64,000 nt of DNA from Pectobacterium aroidearum. Lineage in GTDB: Bacteria; Pseudomonadota; Gammaproteobacteria; Enterobacterales; Enterobacteriaceae. Location: the NCBI RefSeq assembly GCF_041228105.1, contig NZ_CP166097.1, forward strand, positions 4,650,001 through 4,714,000, written 5' to 3'. A program made the translations under genes and the position numbers. Shown one piece after another: positions 8,190 through 18,042 of the stretch (the stretch's first letter is position 1; each line of letters begins with the position of its first letter). The notes below the pieces were generated by a model. That model was not told where the DNA came from. It did no database searches and was given only the letters and a program-made list of their open reading frames with translations.

Positions 8190-9629
8190 ATGTCAACGAA
8201 TATCCGTATTGAAGAAGACCTGTTAGGTACCCGTGAAGTCCCTGCTGATGCCTATTATGGTATCCATACGCTGCGTGCGATTGAGAACTTTTATATCAGC
8301 AATAGTACCATCAGCGATATTCCAGAATTTGTCCGCGCCATGGTGATGGTAAAAAAAGCCGCCGCACTGGCGAATAAAGAACTGCAAACCATCCCACGTA
8401 AAATTGCCGACACCATTCTGCAAGCCTGTGATGAAGTGCTGAATAACGGTAAATGCCTGGACCAATTCCCTGTCGATGTCTATCAGGGCGGCGCCGGTAC
8501 ATCTGTTAACATGAACACCAACGAAGTGCTGGCGAATATCGGTTTGGAATTGATGGGTCACCAGAAAGGTGAATACCAATACCTGAACCCGAACGACCAT
8601 TTGAACAAATGCCAGTCCACCAACGATGCTTACCCAACCGGCTTCCGCATCGCGGTATACACCTCTATCCTGAAACTGGTTGAAGCGATTACCCAACTGA
8701 GCGATGGCTTTGAGCGCAAAGCGAAAGAGTTCGAAAACATCCTGAAAATGGGCCGCACCCAGCTGCAGGACGCCGTACCGATGACTCTCGGTCAGGAATT
8801 CCACGCGTTCAACGTGCTGCTGAAAGAAGAAAACCGCAACCTGCTGCGCACCGCTGAGCTGCTGCTGGAAGTGAACCTGGGCGCAACCGCCATCGGTACA
8901 CGACTGAACACGCCGGATGAGTACCAGAAGCTGGCCGTTCAACATCTGGCAAAAGTCAGCGGCCTGCCTTGCGTACCCGCTGAAGACCTGATCGAGGCGA
9001 CATCCGACTGCGGCGCTTACGTGATGATGCACAGCGCCCTGAAACGCGTCGCGGTAAAACTGTCGAAAATCTGTAACGACCTGCGCCTGCTGTCTTCTGG
9101 CCCGCGCACTGGCCTGAACGAAATCAACCTGCCAGAATTGCAGGCCGGCTCGTCCATCATGCCAGCCAAAGTTAACCCTGTTGTACCAGAAGTCGTCAAT
9201 CAGGTGTGCTTCAAAGTCATCGGCAACGATACCTGCGTCACCATGGCGGCAGAGGCGGGTCAGTTGCAGTTGAACGTGATGGAGCCGGTTATCGGACAAG
9301 CGATGTTCGAATCCATCCAGATCCTGTCCAGCGCCTGCTACAACCTGCTGGAAAAATGCGTTGACGGCATCACTGCTAACAAAGACGTGTGTGAAGCTTA
9401 CGTCTTCAACTCTATCGGTATCGTGACCTACCTGAACCCCTTCATCGGCCACCACAACGGTGATATCGTTGGGAAAATCTGTGCCGAAACCGGTAAGAGC
9501 GTACGCGAGGTGGTGCTGGAGCGTGGTCTGCTGACCGAAGAACAGCTGGACGACATTTTCTCCATCCAGAACCTGATGCACCCGGCCTACAAAGCCAAAC
9601 GCTACACCGACGAAAACGAAGCCGTTTAA
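8190..9629 (+). CDS. aspA: aspartate ammonia-lyase
   Basis: Aspartase deaminates L-aspartate to fumarate and ammonia, feeding anaerobic fumarate respiration and nitrogen use. The 479-residue protein matches E. coli AspA closely (478 residues). The superfamily signature [11 protein letters not shown] (320-330) carries the catalytic serine loop, and STNDAYPT and TLGQEF are present. The start at 8190 ([24 protein letters not shown]) is fixed by similarity and the purine-rich AGGAAGAAG before it. Residue 238 is Arg in [12 protein letters not shown] where E. coli has Gly. Its neighbours differ from the fxsA-aspA-dcuA locus of E. coli, so this may be a second copy or a moved gene. Confidence 0.95.
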   Translation: MSTNIRIEEDLLGTREVPADAYYGIHTLRAIENFYISNSTISDIPEFVRAMVMVKKAAALANKELQTIPRKIADTILQACDEVLNNGKCLDQFPVDVYQGGAGTSVNMNTNEVLANIGLELMGHQKGEYQYLNPNDHLNKCQSTNDAYPTGFRIAVYTSILKLVEAITQLSDGFERKAKEFENILKMGRTQLQDAVPMTLGQEFHAFNVLLKEENRNLLRTAELLLEVNLGATAIGTRLNTPDEYQKLAVQHLAKVSGLPCVPAEDLIEATSDCGAYVMMHSALKRVAVKLSKICNDLRLLSSGPRTGLNEINLPELQAGSSIMPAKVNPVVPEVVNQVCFKVIGNDTCVTMAAEAGQLQLNVMEPVIGQAMFESIQILSSACYNLLEKCVDGITANKDVCEAYVFNSIGIVTYLNPFIGHHNGDIVGKICAETGKSVREVVLERGLLTEEQLDDIFSIQNLMHPAYKAKRYTDENEAV

Positions 9630-9649
9630 TTTTCGTTTTCTGTCACGCG

Positions 9650-9675
9650 GGCCCGGAAGACATTCCGGGCCTTTT
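9650..9675 (+). terminator. intrinsic terminator of aspA
   Basis: A perfect 9 bp stem GGCCCGGAA/TTCCGGGCC with a GACA loop is followed directly by TTTT, 20 bases after the aspA stop. Confidence 0.9.
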
Positions 9676-9993
9676 CTGGCTAATTATTTACCAACAAATA
9701 ATCATTGTTATCTGTGTAATAAATGTGGTTCCACAGGTTTTATTTCCACCTCAATAAATTCTCCAATTTAACCCCTTCTATTATTTGAATAATTGGGAAT
9801 TTAGACCAACACTAAATCATCCCCGAAAAATAATACGGAACACATCAGACGCCATACGCGGTTTGTTTACCTGCCGCCAGGCGCGTTTTTACAGCCATAT
9901 CACCATCTGCACACGGACAAGCCTTGTGCTTTTTCAGCGGGCTTATTTTTATCAATTTGGCGCTATTTGGGTAAAAGGATGATTTCACCAGCC
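9676..9993. other. AT-rich gap between aspA and the exporter operon
   Basis: After the aspA terminator there is AT-rich DNA with no open frame I believe. It presumably holds the promoter of the exporter operon, but no clear -35/-10 pair or operator stands out. Confidence 0.5.
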
Positions 9994-11415
9994 ATGCCTC
10001 GAATAACACAAAAAAAAATCCGGCTTCTGACTTATTTCCCTGTCGCGCTGCTGCTGTTACAGTGCTGGTCGCCCACGGCGTTTGGGCAAACCCTGTCGTT
10101 TAATCAGGCCTGGGTTCGCCTGCTGCAAAGCGATGACAGCATTGCCGCCGAACACGCAGGGGTCGATCGTGCACAGTCCCTGAAAGAATCCGCCAAAGGC
10201 CTCTATTGGCCGCAGGTCAATGTGGGCGCAAGCTATACGCGCCTTGATAAGCCTGTCGAACTGGATGCGCGCGACTTAAACCCGTTGTCGAATCATCGGG
10301 ACATCTTTGCCGCGCTCAATCAGCTGATTAATATCAGCGGCAATCCCTTCGTCACCCGCTTCACAGAACAAAATGTGGTCACCAGCTCCGTTCAGGTCGT
10401 CTGGCCGTTATTCACCGGAGGCCGGATTGATGCGGCACAGTCGATCCGTGCCGCGCAGGTCAATGAGGCAGAGCAGATGCTGATCGTGCGCACGCTGGCG
10501 CAGTTTGAGGCACTGGCACAGACTTACTATGGCGTGGTGATGGCGCATCAGGTGATGAAAACGCGTCAGGATATCGAGAAAGGCATGGCGCAACACTATG
10601 ACCACGCCCGCAAGCTGGAAACACAGGGGCAGATCGCCAGAGTCGAGGTGCTGTCCGCGCAATCCGCTTATGACATGGCGCGTATCGAAACACAAAAGGC
10701 GCAGCGAAATATGGAGACCACCGAAATGGTCTTCGCCAAGCTCATCAAGACAGAAGGTGCAACCCCCTCCTCTTCACTGTTCGTCAATAAAACGCTCCCC
10801 GAACTGCCTGCGCTAGTGAAACAAACGCTCAACACGCATCCCGGCTTAAAGGTACTCTCTGCCAAGCGCGATCAGGCCAAGGATCTTATCCGTATTGAAC
10901 GCGCCAAATACGCCCCCGACGTGTTCCTGTTTGGCAATTACCAGCTCTATGAGCAGGACACGCTGGCCGCCAGAACCACACCAGACTGGATGGTGGGCGT
11001 CGGCGTTTCCGTCCCACTCATCAGTCGCGAAGGCCGTTCCGATAATATCGCCGCCGCGAAAAGTGCAGAAATGCAGGTTAACCATCTGGAAGCCGATATG
11101 CGGCAAAATCTTGAAATAGTGGTCGAAAGCACGTGGCGAGAAGCCCGACAGGCGCTGGAAGAGTTCAACTCTCTGTCTTCGACAGAAAAACTGGCCGAAG
11201 AGAACGTCCGGTTACGCAACAAGGCGTTTACGCAGGGCATGTCGACCTCACTGGACGTCGTGGATGCGCTAAACCAGCTGGCCGGAGCCAAAACACAGCG
11301 TGCCTCCGCAGCCTATCGTTACGTGGTTTCCATCGCCAGATTAATGGCCATTTCCGGCCAGATAAACCGCTTCTCTGACTACCAGACCCAATACGCCATA
11401 CAGGTGACGCCATGA
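9994..11415 (+). CDS. TolC-family outer-membrane efflux protein
   Basis: First gene of a four-gene exporter operon. The protein has a signal peptide (basic start, then VALLLLQCWSPTAFG, cleavage expected near FGQ-TLS), followed by two outer-membrane-efflux repeats rich in long coiled-coil helices (IDAAQSIRAAQVNEAEQM, ...ALEEFNSLSSTEKLAEENVRLRNKAFTQG). It should form the trimeric outer-membrane channel of a tripartite exporter. The ATG at 9994 is preferred because it gives a clean signal peptide with GGATGA upstream; ATG 9979 is the alternative. The stop overlaps the next start by 4 bases. Confidence 0.88.
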   Translation: MPRITQKKIRLLTYFPVALLLLQCWSPTAFGQTLSFNQAWVRLLQSDDSIAAEHAGVDRAQSLKESAKGLYWPQVNVGASYTRLDKPVELDARDLNPLSNHRDIFAALNQLINISGNPFVTRFTEQNVVTSSVQVVWPLFTGGRIDAAQSIRAAQVNEAEQMLIVRTLAQFEALAQTYYGVVMAHQVMKTRQDIEKGMAQHYDHARKLETQGQIARVEVLSAQSAYDMARIETQKAQRNMETTEMVFAKLIKTEGATPSSSLFVNKTLPELPALVKQTLNTHPGLKVLSAKRDQAKDLIRIERAKYAPDVFLFGNYQLYEQDTLAARTTPDWMVGVGVSVPLISREGRSDNIAAAKSAEMQVNHLEADMRQNLEIVVESTWREARQALEEFNSLSSTEKLAEENVRLRNKAFTQGMSTSLDVVDALNQLAGAKTQRASAAYRYVVSIARLMAISGQINRFSDYQTQYAIQVTP

Positions 11416-12413
11416 CCCAACCCCACCAGCCCTCTTCACGTTCAACACGCAAATGGCTTCTTCAGGCCGTCCTGCTGATTGTGGTTGTCTGGATAGCGTA
11501 TCGCTTCTGGCTCGCCTATCAGCCCGAACCGATTCGCTTACAGGGGCAAATCGAAGCACAGCAGTATTCGGTGTCGTCAAAAGTGGCTGGCCGAATTGCA
11601 GAAGTGCCGGTACAAAAAGGCCAGCAGCTTGACGTGGGCGATCTCGTCTTTACGCTCCTGACGCCGGAGTTGGATGCGAAGCTGGAGCAGGCAAAAGCCG
11701 GTGAAGCCGCAGCAGGCGCGGTGGCGCTGGAAGCCAAAAAAGGCGCACGTGAGCAGCAGATCGCCGCCGCTAAAGATCAGTGGCAAAAAGCCAAAGCCGG
11801 TTCCGAGCTAAGCCATAAGACCTATCTGCGCGTGCAGAATCTCTATCAGGAAGGCGTGCTGCCGCTGCAAAAGCGAGATGAAGCCAAAGCCTCCTGGGAT
11901 GCCGCACGCTATACCGAGGGGATGGCGTGGCAGGAATATCAAATGGCACTGGAAGGCACGCGGAAAGAAACTCAGGTCGCCGCAGAAGAAAAAGCCCGTA
12001 TGGCCGCTGGCTCCGTCGCCGAGGTGGAAGCCTATCTGGCAGAGGCGCGCGTCGTTAGCCCACACACCGGCGAAGTCAGCAATGTGCTGCTGCGCAGCGG
12101 TGAAATTGCGCCACAGGGCTTCCCTGTGGTCACGCTGCTAGACATGAGCGACATCTGGATCCAACTGGCGGTACGTGAGGATCTCCTTGAGCGCTTTGCG
12201 ATGGGCACCGAGTTTGAAGCGCGTATCCCGGCGCTGAACAACCAGACATTCCGGTTTAAGGTGTCTTACGTTTCCGTCATGGGGGATTTCGCCACGTGGC
12301 GGGCAACGGATACCCGACAGGGATTTGATATGCGCACGTTCGAAGTGGAGGCGCGCCCGATTCAACCGATTAACGGGCTGCGCGTCGGCATGAGCGCACT
12401 GGTAGAAATGTGA
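11412..12413 (+). CDS. HlyD-family membrane fusion protein
   Basis: A 333-residue periplasmic adaptor anchored by one N-terminal membrane helix (WLLQAVLLIVVVWIAYRFWL). The lipoyl/barrel-sandwich halves (YSVSSKVAGRIAEVPVQKGQ, ARVVSPHTGEVSNVLLRSGEI) flank a long alpha-helical hairpin rich in Ala, Lys and Glu, and a beta-barrel domain follows. It bridges the inner-membrane permeases to the TolC-like channel. It resembles E. coli YhiI in position and type. It begins inside the end of the upstream gene (ATGA) and its TGA overlaps the next ATG. Confidence 0.9.
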   Translation: MTQPHQPSSRSTRKWLLQAVLLIVVVWIAYRFWLAYQPEPIRLQGQIEAQQYSVSSKVAGRIAEVPVQKGQQLDVGDLVFTLLTPELDAKLEQAKAGEAAAGAVALEAKKGAREQQIAAAKDQWQKAKAGSELSHKTYLRVQNLYQEGVLPLQKRDEAKASWDAARYTEGMAWQEYQMALEGTRKETQVAAEEKARMAAGSVAEVEAYLAEARVVSPHTGEVSNVLLRSGEIAPQGFPVVTLLDMSDIWIQLAVREDLLERFAMGTEFEARIPALNNQTFRFKVSYVSVMGDFATWRATDTRQGFDMRTFEVEARPIQPINGLRVGMSALVEM

Positions 12414-13528
12414 TGATGCGCGAATGGAGAGCGCTGTGGCATGACCGATGGGGGATGGCTTTAGCGCTCTGGTTGCCGCTCGTCACGATGCTAATTACCT
12501 GGTGGACGCTATCCGGCGCCATTGTCCGCGAACTCCCCATCGGCCTGGTTGATCTGGATAACAGCACGATGTCGCGCCAGTTTGCCAGAGAGCTGCATGC
12601 TTCCCCCTCTTTCAACCTGAACCACCAGTTCCCGGCAGTAGCGGAAGGCTCGGCCTCATTGCGCGGTGGCGAGATCTATGCGCTGGTGGTCATCCCACGC
12701 CACTTTGAGCGTGATATCCGGCAGGGAACATCACCGACCATCACCGCCTGGAATAACGGGCAATTCGTTTTGGTTGCGAAAGTCATCAACAGCTCGCTGG
12801 CGCTGGTAGCGGGAACATTCAACGGGCAGATCGCCGTGGTACAGGCGCTGGCTCAGGGAGCAGCCGTTCCTGAAGCCAAAGGGCTGGCAGTACCGATTGG
12901 CGGACAAATTACCGCGCTGTTTAACCAAAACTCCAACTACGCCCAGTTTTTGTTGAACGCGATTATTCCCTCAATCTGGTCGATTCTGCTCGCGCTATAC
13001 GGCCTGAATACGCTGGCACGGGAGGATCGGCACGGAGCACACTGGATGCCGGAGAACCGCGCAGTCATCGGTACTAAATTCCTGACGCACTGGCTGATAG
13101 GCTGGGCATGGGGTGGCTTATGGAGCTATGGGTTGTATAGCCTGCTCGATTACCCACTCAACGGCTCAGCGCTGCTGCTCGTTGTCTCGATCGGCGTGAC
13201 CGCCGGCGCCTGCGTCGCACTGGGTATGGCTTTCTATGCGCTGATTCGCGATCCAGCACGCGCCGTTTCGATTGTCGGGGCGTTAATGGCTCCCGGACTG
13301 GCGTTTATGGGCATCACCTTTCCGGCAGCAGCGATGGAGACGTTCGCCACATTCTGGCGGCAGTTGTTGCCCGTCGCTCACTATGGCGATATCGCGATTG
13401 CCATCACCAGCTACGGCGCAGGACTCACTCAGATCGCACCCGCATTGGCAGCGCTCGCCCTATTCTGGCTGCTGCTACCGCTCACTTTCTGGCGCTACCG
13501 ACCCCGTGGCAAGGAGGTAACATGCTGA
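12413..13528 (+). CDS. ABC-2 type transporter permease (first)
   Basis: A 371-residue inner-membrane protein of the ABC-2 membrane type. There is one N-terminal membrane helix (WGMALALWLPLVTMLITWW), a large periplasmic domain (residues about 45-180; IGLVDLDNSTMSRQFARELHAS is typical), then five hydrophobic segments in the C-terminal half. It is of the YhhJ/YhgE kind. The start at ATG 12413 overlaps the HlyD stop as TGATG, implying translational coupling; a GTG three bases earlier is possible. No nucleotide-binding domain is present in this or any operon gene. Confidence 0.88.
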   Translation: MMREWRALWHDRWGMALALWLPLVTMLITWWTLSGAIVRELPIGLVDLDNSTMSRQFARELHASPSFNLNHQFPAVAEGSASLRGGEIYALVVIPRHFERDIRQGTSPTITAWNNGQFVLVAKVINSSLALVAGTFNGQIAVVQALAQGAAVPEAKGLAVPIGGQITALFNQNSNYAQFLLNAIIPSIWSILLALYGLNTLAREDRHGAHWMPENRAVIGTKFLTHWLIGWAWGGLWSYGLYSLLDYPLNGSALLLVVSIGVTAGACVALGMAFYALIRDPARAVSIVGALMAPGLAFMGITFPAAAMETFATFWRQLLPVAHYGDIAIAITSYGAGLTQIAPALAALALFWLLLPLTFWRYRPRGKEVTC

Positions 13529-14715
13529 CCCTCGCCACCCTCATCCGATTTGAGCTACGCAGCTTACTGCGCGATCCGACAATCTTGCTCACTCTGTTCG
13601 GCGGGATTCTGCTCTATTCCTTTCTCTATCCGCGGCCTTACCTCGCCCAGACGCCACGCGAATTGCCGGTGGTGCTGGTTGATGAAGATGGCACTCAGCT
13701 CTCACGCCGCCTGGCATTTATGGCCGATTCCACGCCGGAGGTACGGCTGGTGGCGCAGCGCAACACGCTGGATGAAGCCAAAACGCTGCTGCTGCACGGC
13801 GAAGCGAAAGGAATTCTCTACATTCCGCGCCACTTCTACCGCGATATCATGCAGGGAAAAAGCGTCACGGTAAGCTATTCAGCCGATGCCAGCTACTTCC
13901 TGATCTACGGCGCGATCGCACAGTCTCTGGCGACGGTCGGTGGTACCGTAGGCGCGCAGGTTAAAGTCGCACGGCTGCTGGCTCAGGGGGAAGGCATACC
14001 TGCAGCAAGCTCACAGTGGCAGGCAACCTCGCTGAATGCCGTGCCGGTATTTAACCCCACCATGGGCTATGTCGATTACGTGGTTCCCGGCGTTTTCATG
14101 TTAATACTGCACCAGATTTTGCTGATGGGATGCGGCCTGCTCGGTGCCGGACAAAATCAGCGCACACGATCTGGCGAGGTGCGCTACTGGCAATATGCCA
14201 CACCGTGGCGTTTGCTGCTGGCACGGACACTGGTTGTGGGCGGTGCCTATTTGCTCTCGCTGCTCTACATGCTCGGCTTTTGTCTTGACGCCTATGGCAT
14301 CGCACGTGAAGCCAGCATGAGCCAACTACTGCTGTTTGCGCTGCCCTTTTTGCTCTCAACGCTATGGCTCGGTGTGGTGCTGGGGGCGGCCTTTACGCGC
14401 AAAGATCTCCCCAGTCAGGCGGTGCTGCTCTCTTCCATTCCGATTGTCTTTCTTTCTGGCTTCATCTGGCCCGTGGAAATGATCCCCGCGCCTCTGAACT
14501 GGCTGGCACAGTGGGTACCTGCCGTCTTCACGATTCAGGGAATATTGCGCCTTAACCAGATGGGTGCCGATTTTTCTCAGATCGGCGCATTCTGGTGGCA
14601 TCTCTGGATGCTGGCCGCGCTGTACGGCCTGCTGGCGTGGGGCATGTTAGGATATCGGCAACGGCAATACCGCCGGGAGAATCAGGCCGCACGTCGATGG
14701 CTGGCACGTTATTGA
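13522..14715 (+). CDS. ABC-2 type transporter permease (second)
   Basis: A 397-residue paralogue of the preceding permease with the same layout: membrane helix at about 18-36, periplasmic domain starting ELPVVLVDEDGTQLSRRLA, then five or six C-terminal membrane helices. Two such permeases would form a heterodimer. Its start overlaps the previous gene by 7 bases with GGAGG just upstream. The operon ends here, so the exporter either borrows an ATPase encoded elsewhere or works with an unrecognised one. The substrate is not evident. Confidence 0.88.
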   Translation: MLTLATLIRFELRSLLRDPTILLTLFGGILLYSFLYPRPYLAQTPRELPVVLVDEDGTQLSRRLAFMADSTPEVRLVAQRNTLDEAKTLLLHGEAKGILYIPRHFYRDIMQGKSVTVSYSADASYFLIYGAIAQSLATVGGTVGAQVKVARLLAQGEGIPAASSQWQATSLNAVPVFNPTMGYVDYVVPGVFMLILHQILLMGCGLLGAGQNQRTRSGEVRYWQYATPWRLLLARTLVVGGAYLLSLLYMLGFCLDAYGIAREASMSQLLLFALPFLLSTLWLGVVLGAAFTRKDLPSQAVLLSSIPIVFLSGFIWPVEMIPAPLNWLAQWVPAVFTIQGILRLNQMGADFSQIGAFWWHLWMLAALYGLLAWGMLGYRQRQYRRENQAARRWLARY

Positions 14716-14749
14716 GAAACAGAAAAAATAACTGATAACGGGAAGCATG

Positions 14750-14775
14750 ACGTCCCGGCAGGCTCACCGGGACGT
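14750..14775. terminator. shared hairpin between convergent genes
   Basis: A perfect 9 bp stem ACGTCCCGG/CCGGGACGT with an 8-base loop lies between the exporter operon and the convergent lipase-like gene. No T-run follows on either strand, so termination efficiency is uncertain. Confidence 0.5.
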
Positions 14776-14792
14776 TGATGTAAAAGTGTCGC

Positions 14793-15953
14793 TTAGTGTT
14801 TTTTCGCGTCAGCGTGCAGATTTTTCAGTACAAAAGGAACCGAGTCACGCAGTGAAACGTTAACGGTTTCATCATGATTCATCCCCTTATATTCATGCAC
14901 ATCAACGGACGTTCCGGCTTTAGCGACATCACGCGCGAATGCGCGCTGCATGATGGCCGGTACGTCAATATCCTGCGTCCCAGTGCCAATAAATACCGGA
15001 TGGGCGATTTTCAGGGTGTTATAGCGCAGACTTGCCGTCTGGCTTTCCAGTAATCCCTGTGTTGCAGGCTTCAGGCTATTGCCTGCATTCAGGCCATCAT
15101 CCATCACTTTTTTCGTTAACGCATCGATACACATTTCACGCGCGGCGGACACATCAGCAGCGGCTTTCGGCGTGAAATAATCATCAACATTCAGCCCTTT
15201 TTCTGTATCAGCGGCTGACAGATAGATGTACATCGCATAGGGTATTTTGGGATCGCCGCCCTCTTTCACCCCGCCACCGCCGGCGAAAAGTGCCGCCGCA
15301 GAGGTCTTATCATCAAAATAAGGGACGCCGGTCAACACGGTTGAGACAATATGCAGATCCGGCGCATAGTCAGGCTGATACCCCACGCTTGCAAAGGCCG
15401 CATGAGCCCCCTGCGACTGCCCCACAATGGTCAACTGATTGCGTAGTGGGAATGCGCCAAGTGCGGCTTTCACACCGTCCAGCACGCTCCACGCTTCCCC
15501 TCGCGCATTGAGATAGTGATGCAACCCTGGGGATCCGAGCCCCGCATAGTCCGGGGCCACGACGGCAAACCCCAGCGACAGCCACGTATTCAGATACTGT
15601 GCATCACGCGCGGAACGTGGATTAAGAGAAGGCGCACAGCTTGTCTGCACACCGACCGTCCCATGTGCCCACACGACGACGGGCCAACCCCCTTTTGGCG
15701 CTTCGCCTTTCGGGATAAACACAGCACCGGTGTCTTCCCGTGGGCTTTTACCATCCACGCCGCTCAACGAACGGTATCGAATCAGATACTGTTCTGCCGC
15801 TTCCTGTAGGCCATTTTTCGCATCCAGCGTCGTTTTTTCAATCAAAGAACCGGGCGTGTCCGCCTCTGCAGAAGAACGCAGAGGCAACATACCGACCGAT
15901 ATCACAAAAAATAACGTCAATACGCTTCGCTGTATCTGAGGTGAATGGAACAT
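14793..15953 (-). CDS. secreted alpha/beta hydrolase, secretory lipase-like
   Basis: A 386-residue protein with a signal peptide (VLTLFFVISVGMLPLRSSAEA). The hydrolase core has an HG oxyanion motif (VVVWAHGTVG), PDYAGLG, the nucleophile elbow GQSQGA, and a late Asp (GTQDIDVPA) and His (YKGMNHDET) that complete a catalytic triad. The arrangement fits the secretory lipase (LIP) family of periplasmic or secreted esterases and lipases. The start at 15953 is supported by the signal peptide and an upstream purine-rich tract. It is transcribed alone. The natural substrate cannot be read from the sequence. Confidence 0.85.
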   Translation of the reverse strand: MFHSPQIQRSVLTLFFVISVGMLPLRSSAEADTPGSLIEKTTLDAKNGLQEAAEQYLIRYRSLSGVDGKSPREDTGAVFIPKGEAPKGGWPVVVWAHGTVGVQTSCAPSLNPRSARDAQYLNTWLSLGFAVVAPDYAGLGSPGLHHYLNARGEAWSVLDGVKAALGAFPLRNQLTIVGQSQGAHAAFASVGYQPDYAPDLHIVSTVLTGVPYFDDKTSAAALFAGGGGVKEGGDPKIPYAMYIYLSAADTEKGLNVDDYFTPKAAADVSAAREMCIDALTKKVMDDGLNAGNSLKPATQGLLESQTASLRYNTLKIAHPVFIGTGTQDIDVPAIMQRAFARDVAKAGTSVDVHEYKGMNHDETVNVSLRDSVPFVLKNLHADAKKH

Positions 15954-16129
15954 GACATCTCTCCAGGGTGGGTTGATTTCACATCACCCTAAAAGATAGC
16001 CCACTTACTCATTGCCAATTAATTCAATCAATAACTAATTGCTAGCAATAGCAAACCATTCATAAGCTAAGACACGGCTCCAAGCCAACCCTGCAACGAT
16101 GCACTCAGAAGCCGCCAGTGGGAAGAATA

Positions 16130-17251
16130 TTATTCGTCGAAGAACCAGTATCCCTGATTAACCAGCCCGGTTAACTCAGCCACAAACGCCGGATTTTCCA
16201 GCGCGTCACCCAGCTCTTTTTTACCGAGAACGGTATAGCGACATAACGCATCAGCCGCTTTCGGTTCGACCGTATCCAGCCGTTCACTGTTAATGAAGTA
16301 GCTACCACCCACTTCCAGCACCCGCAGCCCGCTCAGACGCGTCAACACGTCACCGTCCATCAGCGCCCCCACAATCTCCTCCTGCTCGTAAGGTGGCTCC
16401 GCTGGAGCGATATCCAGCTCATGGCGCGGCGTCGTCACAAAGCGACCGAACCACTGTTTCAGCGCTTCCGGCTGATTGATCACCTCGATCATCATCTCGC
16501 GCAGGCGGTCAAACTCATAGTCTTCAACCCGCCCCGGATGCTCCCGACAGGTCAAATCCGGGTCGCTATAATGCTCACCACCGAGATCGTTCTCCAGCAC
16601 GTAGTCAGCGAAGCTGCTGATTAAGTCTCTGCCGTTTGGCCCACGGAACCCCACGGAGTAGTTGAGTGCGGTTTCGTGAGTAAAGCCGTCGTGCGGGAAA
16701 CCTGGCGGAATATAGAGAATGTCACCCGGTTCAAGATCTTCATCAATAATCGGCGGGAAAGGATCGACATGCAGCAACGCAGGGTGCGGGCAGAACTGGC
16801 GCATCGGCAACTTGTCACCCACGCGCCAGCGGCGGCTACCCATTCCCTGAATGATAAAGACATCGTACTGATCGATATGCGGGCCAACGCCGCCGCCCGG
16901 AACGGAAAAGGAGATCATCAGATCGTCCAAACGCCAGTCCGGCAACACACGGAACGGACGCACGAGTTCAGCAGACGGCGCATGCCAGTGATTCACCGCC
17001 TGAGCCAGCAGCGACCAACCGGTTTCACCCAGATTATCAAAATGCTCAAACGGCCCATTGCTAGCTTGCCACTGGCCATTTTTATGGCTGACCAGACGGC
17101 TGTCGACTTCCGCCTCCATCGCCAGACCCGCCAGCTCATCCGGCGTAATTGGGTCAACAAAATTCGGGAAAGCGTTCTTCAATACAACAGGTTGTTTTTG
17201 CCAGTATTTTTCTAAGAATTCGGGCCAGTTAAGGTTAAGTTGATAAGCCAT
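16130..17251 (-). CDS. roxA: ribosomal protein uL16 arginine 3-hydroxylase
   Basis: RoxA (YcfD) is an Fe(II)/2-oxoglutarate JmjC-type oxygenase that hydroxylates an arginine of ribosomal protein L16. The 373-residue protein equals the E. coli length and aligns throughout. The iron ligands are His125 and Asp127 (GPHIDQYD) and His187 (PPGFPHDGF). The C-terminal winged-helix region ends NQGYWFFDE. The start at 17251 (MAYQLNLNWPEFLEKYW) follows the family; the frame is open 23 codons upstream without similarity. Confidence 0.95.
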   Translation of the reverse strand: MAYQLNLNWPEFLEKYWQKQPVVLKNAFPNFVDPITPDELAGLAMEAEVDSRLVSHKNGQWQASNGPFEHFDNLGETGWSLLAQAVNHWHAPSAELVRPFRVLPDWRLDDLMISFSVPGGGVGPHIDQYDVFIIQGMGSRRWRVGDKLPMRQFCPHPALLHVDPFPPIIDEDLEPGDILYIPPGFPHDGFTHETALNYSVGFRGPNGRDLISSFADYVLENDLGGEHYSDPDLTCREHPGRVEDYEFDRLREMMIEVINQPEALKQWFGRFVTTPRHELDIAPAEPPYEQEEIVGALMDGDVLTRLSGLRVLEVGGSYFINSERLDTVEPKAADALCRYTVLGKKELGDALENPAFVAELTGLVNQGYWFFDE

Positions 17252-17341
17252 GCGTTGACACCAGTGAGAAGAGAAACGGGCCTGATTATAAAGAAGGTGA
17301 TGCCAGCGCAACTTTGTCATTGGTCAATGGGCGGATAACTA

Positions 17342-17770
17342 TCATGCAGACTGTATATTTTGCTTTATGAGATAGTGCCTAAACATGCCTTCTTCAGGAA
17401 AATCGGGTAAAGACATGTGCAGTTGATAACCTTGCTTTTCATAGAAAGGAAGTGCCTGAAAAATAAAGGTATCCACAAGCGCATGACGACACCCAAGACG
17501 CATCGCCTCCTGTTCCGCTTCCTTCACCAACGCGCTGCCGAGTTTCAGACCTCTGGATTCTTCACTCACCCACAAATAATCAATACACAACCATAAGCCT
17601 TTACGTGTAGCGATCAGCCCGCCCGTCATCACTCCGACGCTATTGCGGTGAAAAATACCCAATTGCCCAAAAGAGGCTGGATTAATAAACCGATGATTGT
17701 AACTTCGCAGGCCCGCAAAAAGTGCTTCCCGATCGTTATCGGTAATGTCGTGCGTCACGATTAATTCCAC
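17342..17770 (-). CDS. GNAT-family N-acetyltransferase
   Basis: A 142-residue single-domain acetyltransferase. The acetyl-CoA pyrophosphate loop is visible as [16 protein letters not shown], preceded by the beta strand [11 protein letters not shown], and [11 protein letters not shown] is the typical C-terminal helix/strand. The acceptor substrate is unknown. It stands alone between roxA and the tRNA-distal end of the leuX island, on the chromosomal side of the attachment repeat. About 200 bases upstream of it hold nothing recognisable before the att repeat. Confidence 0.88.
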   Translation of the reverse strand: MELIVTHDITDNDREALFAGLRSYNHRFINPASFGQLGIFHRNSVGVMTGGLIATRKGLWLCIDYLWVSEESRGLKLGSALVKEAEQEAMRLGCRHALVDTFIFQALPFYEKQGYQLHMSLPDFPEEGMFRHYLIKQNIQSA

Positions 17771-17980
17771 TAGATCCTCCTCGGTTTCTGTTTATTAAAA
17801 ATGCATGACTTGTATGAATAACGCGTAGACGAAATCTGGTTTCAGCATAAATACAATCCGCCTTTCGGTACACGCTCTTTACATGGTGATTGTGCTTCTT
17901 TGTGGTTAAGAAAGGCTGGATAGTTTAGGGGGGTTAAGGGAAAAGAGGCTAAGGAAGAAGGTATAGCTGTCTGAATTTTT

Positions 17981-18042
17981 GACATAAAAAAAGCCACCCT
18001 GAGGTGACTTGATTTTCATACGATGGTCGAAGGCCGGACTCG
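17981..18042. repeat. tRNA-distal attachment repeat of the leuX island
   Basis: The stretch repeats 28607-28670 with two substitutions and a 2-base deletion. It contains the rho-independent hairpin that follows the tRNA (AAGCCACC...GGTGACTT) and the 3' 20 bases or so of the tRNA-Leu gene (CGAAGGCCGGACTCG). The tRNA similarity stops where the full gene would continue, as expected for the far att site of a tRNA-integrated element. Confidence 0.88.

Noticed and set aside
8223..9581. A 452-codon open frame on the minus strand
   Set aside because: It lies wholly antisense to aspA, which matches known aspartases end to end; the frame is a codon-bias shadow without recognisable domains.
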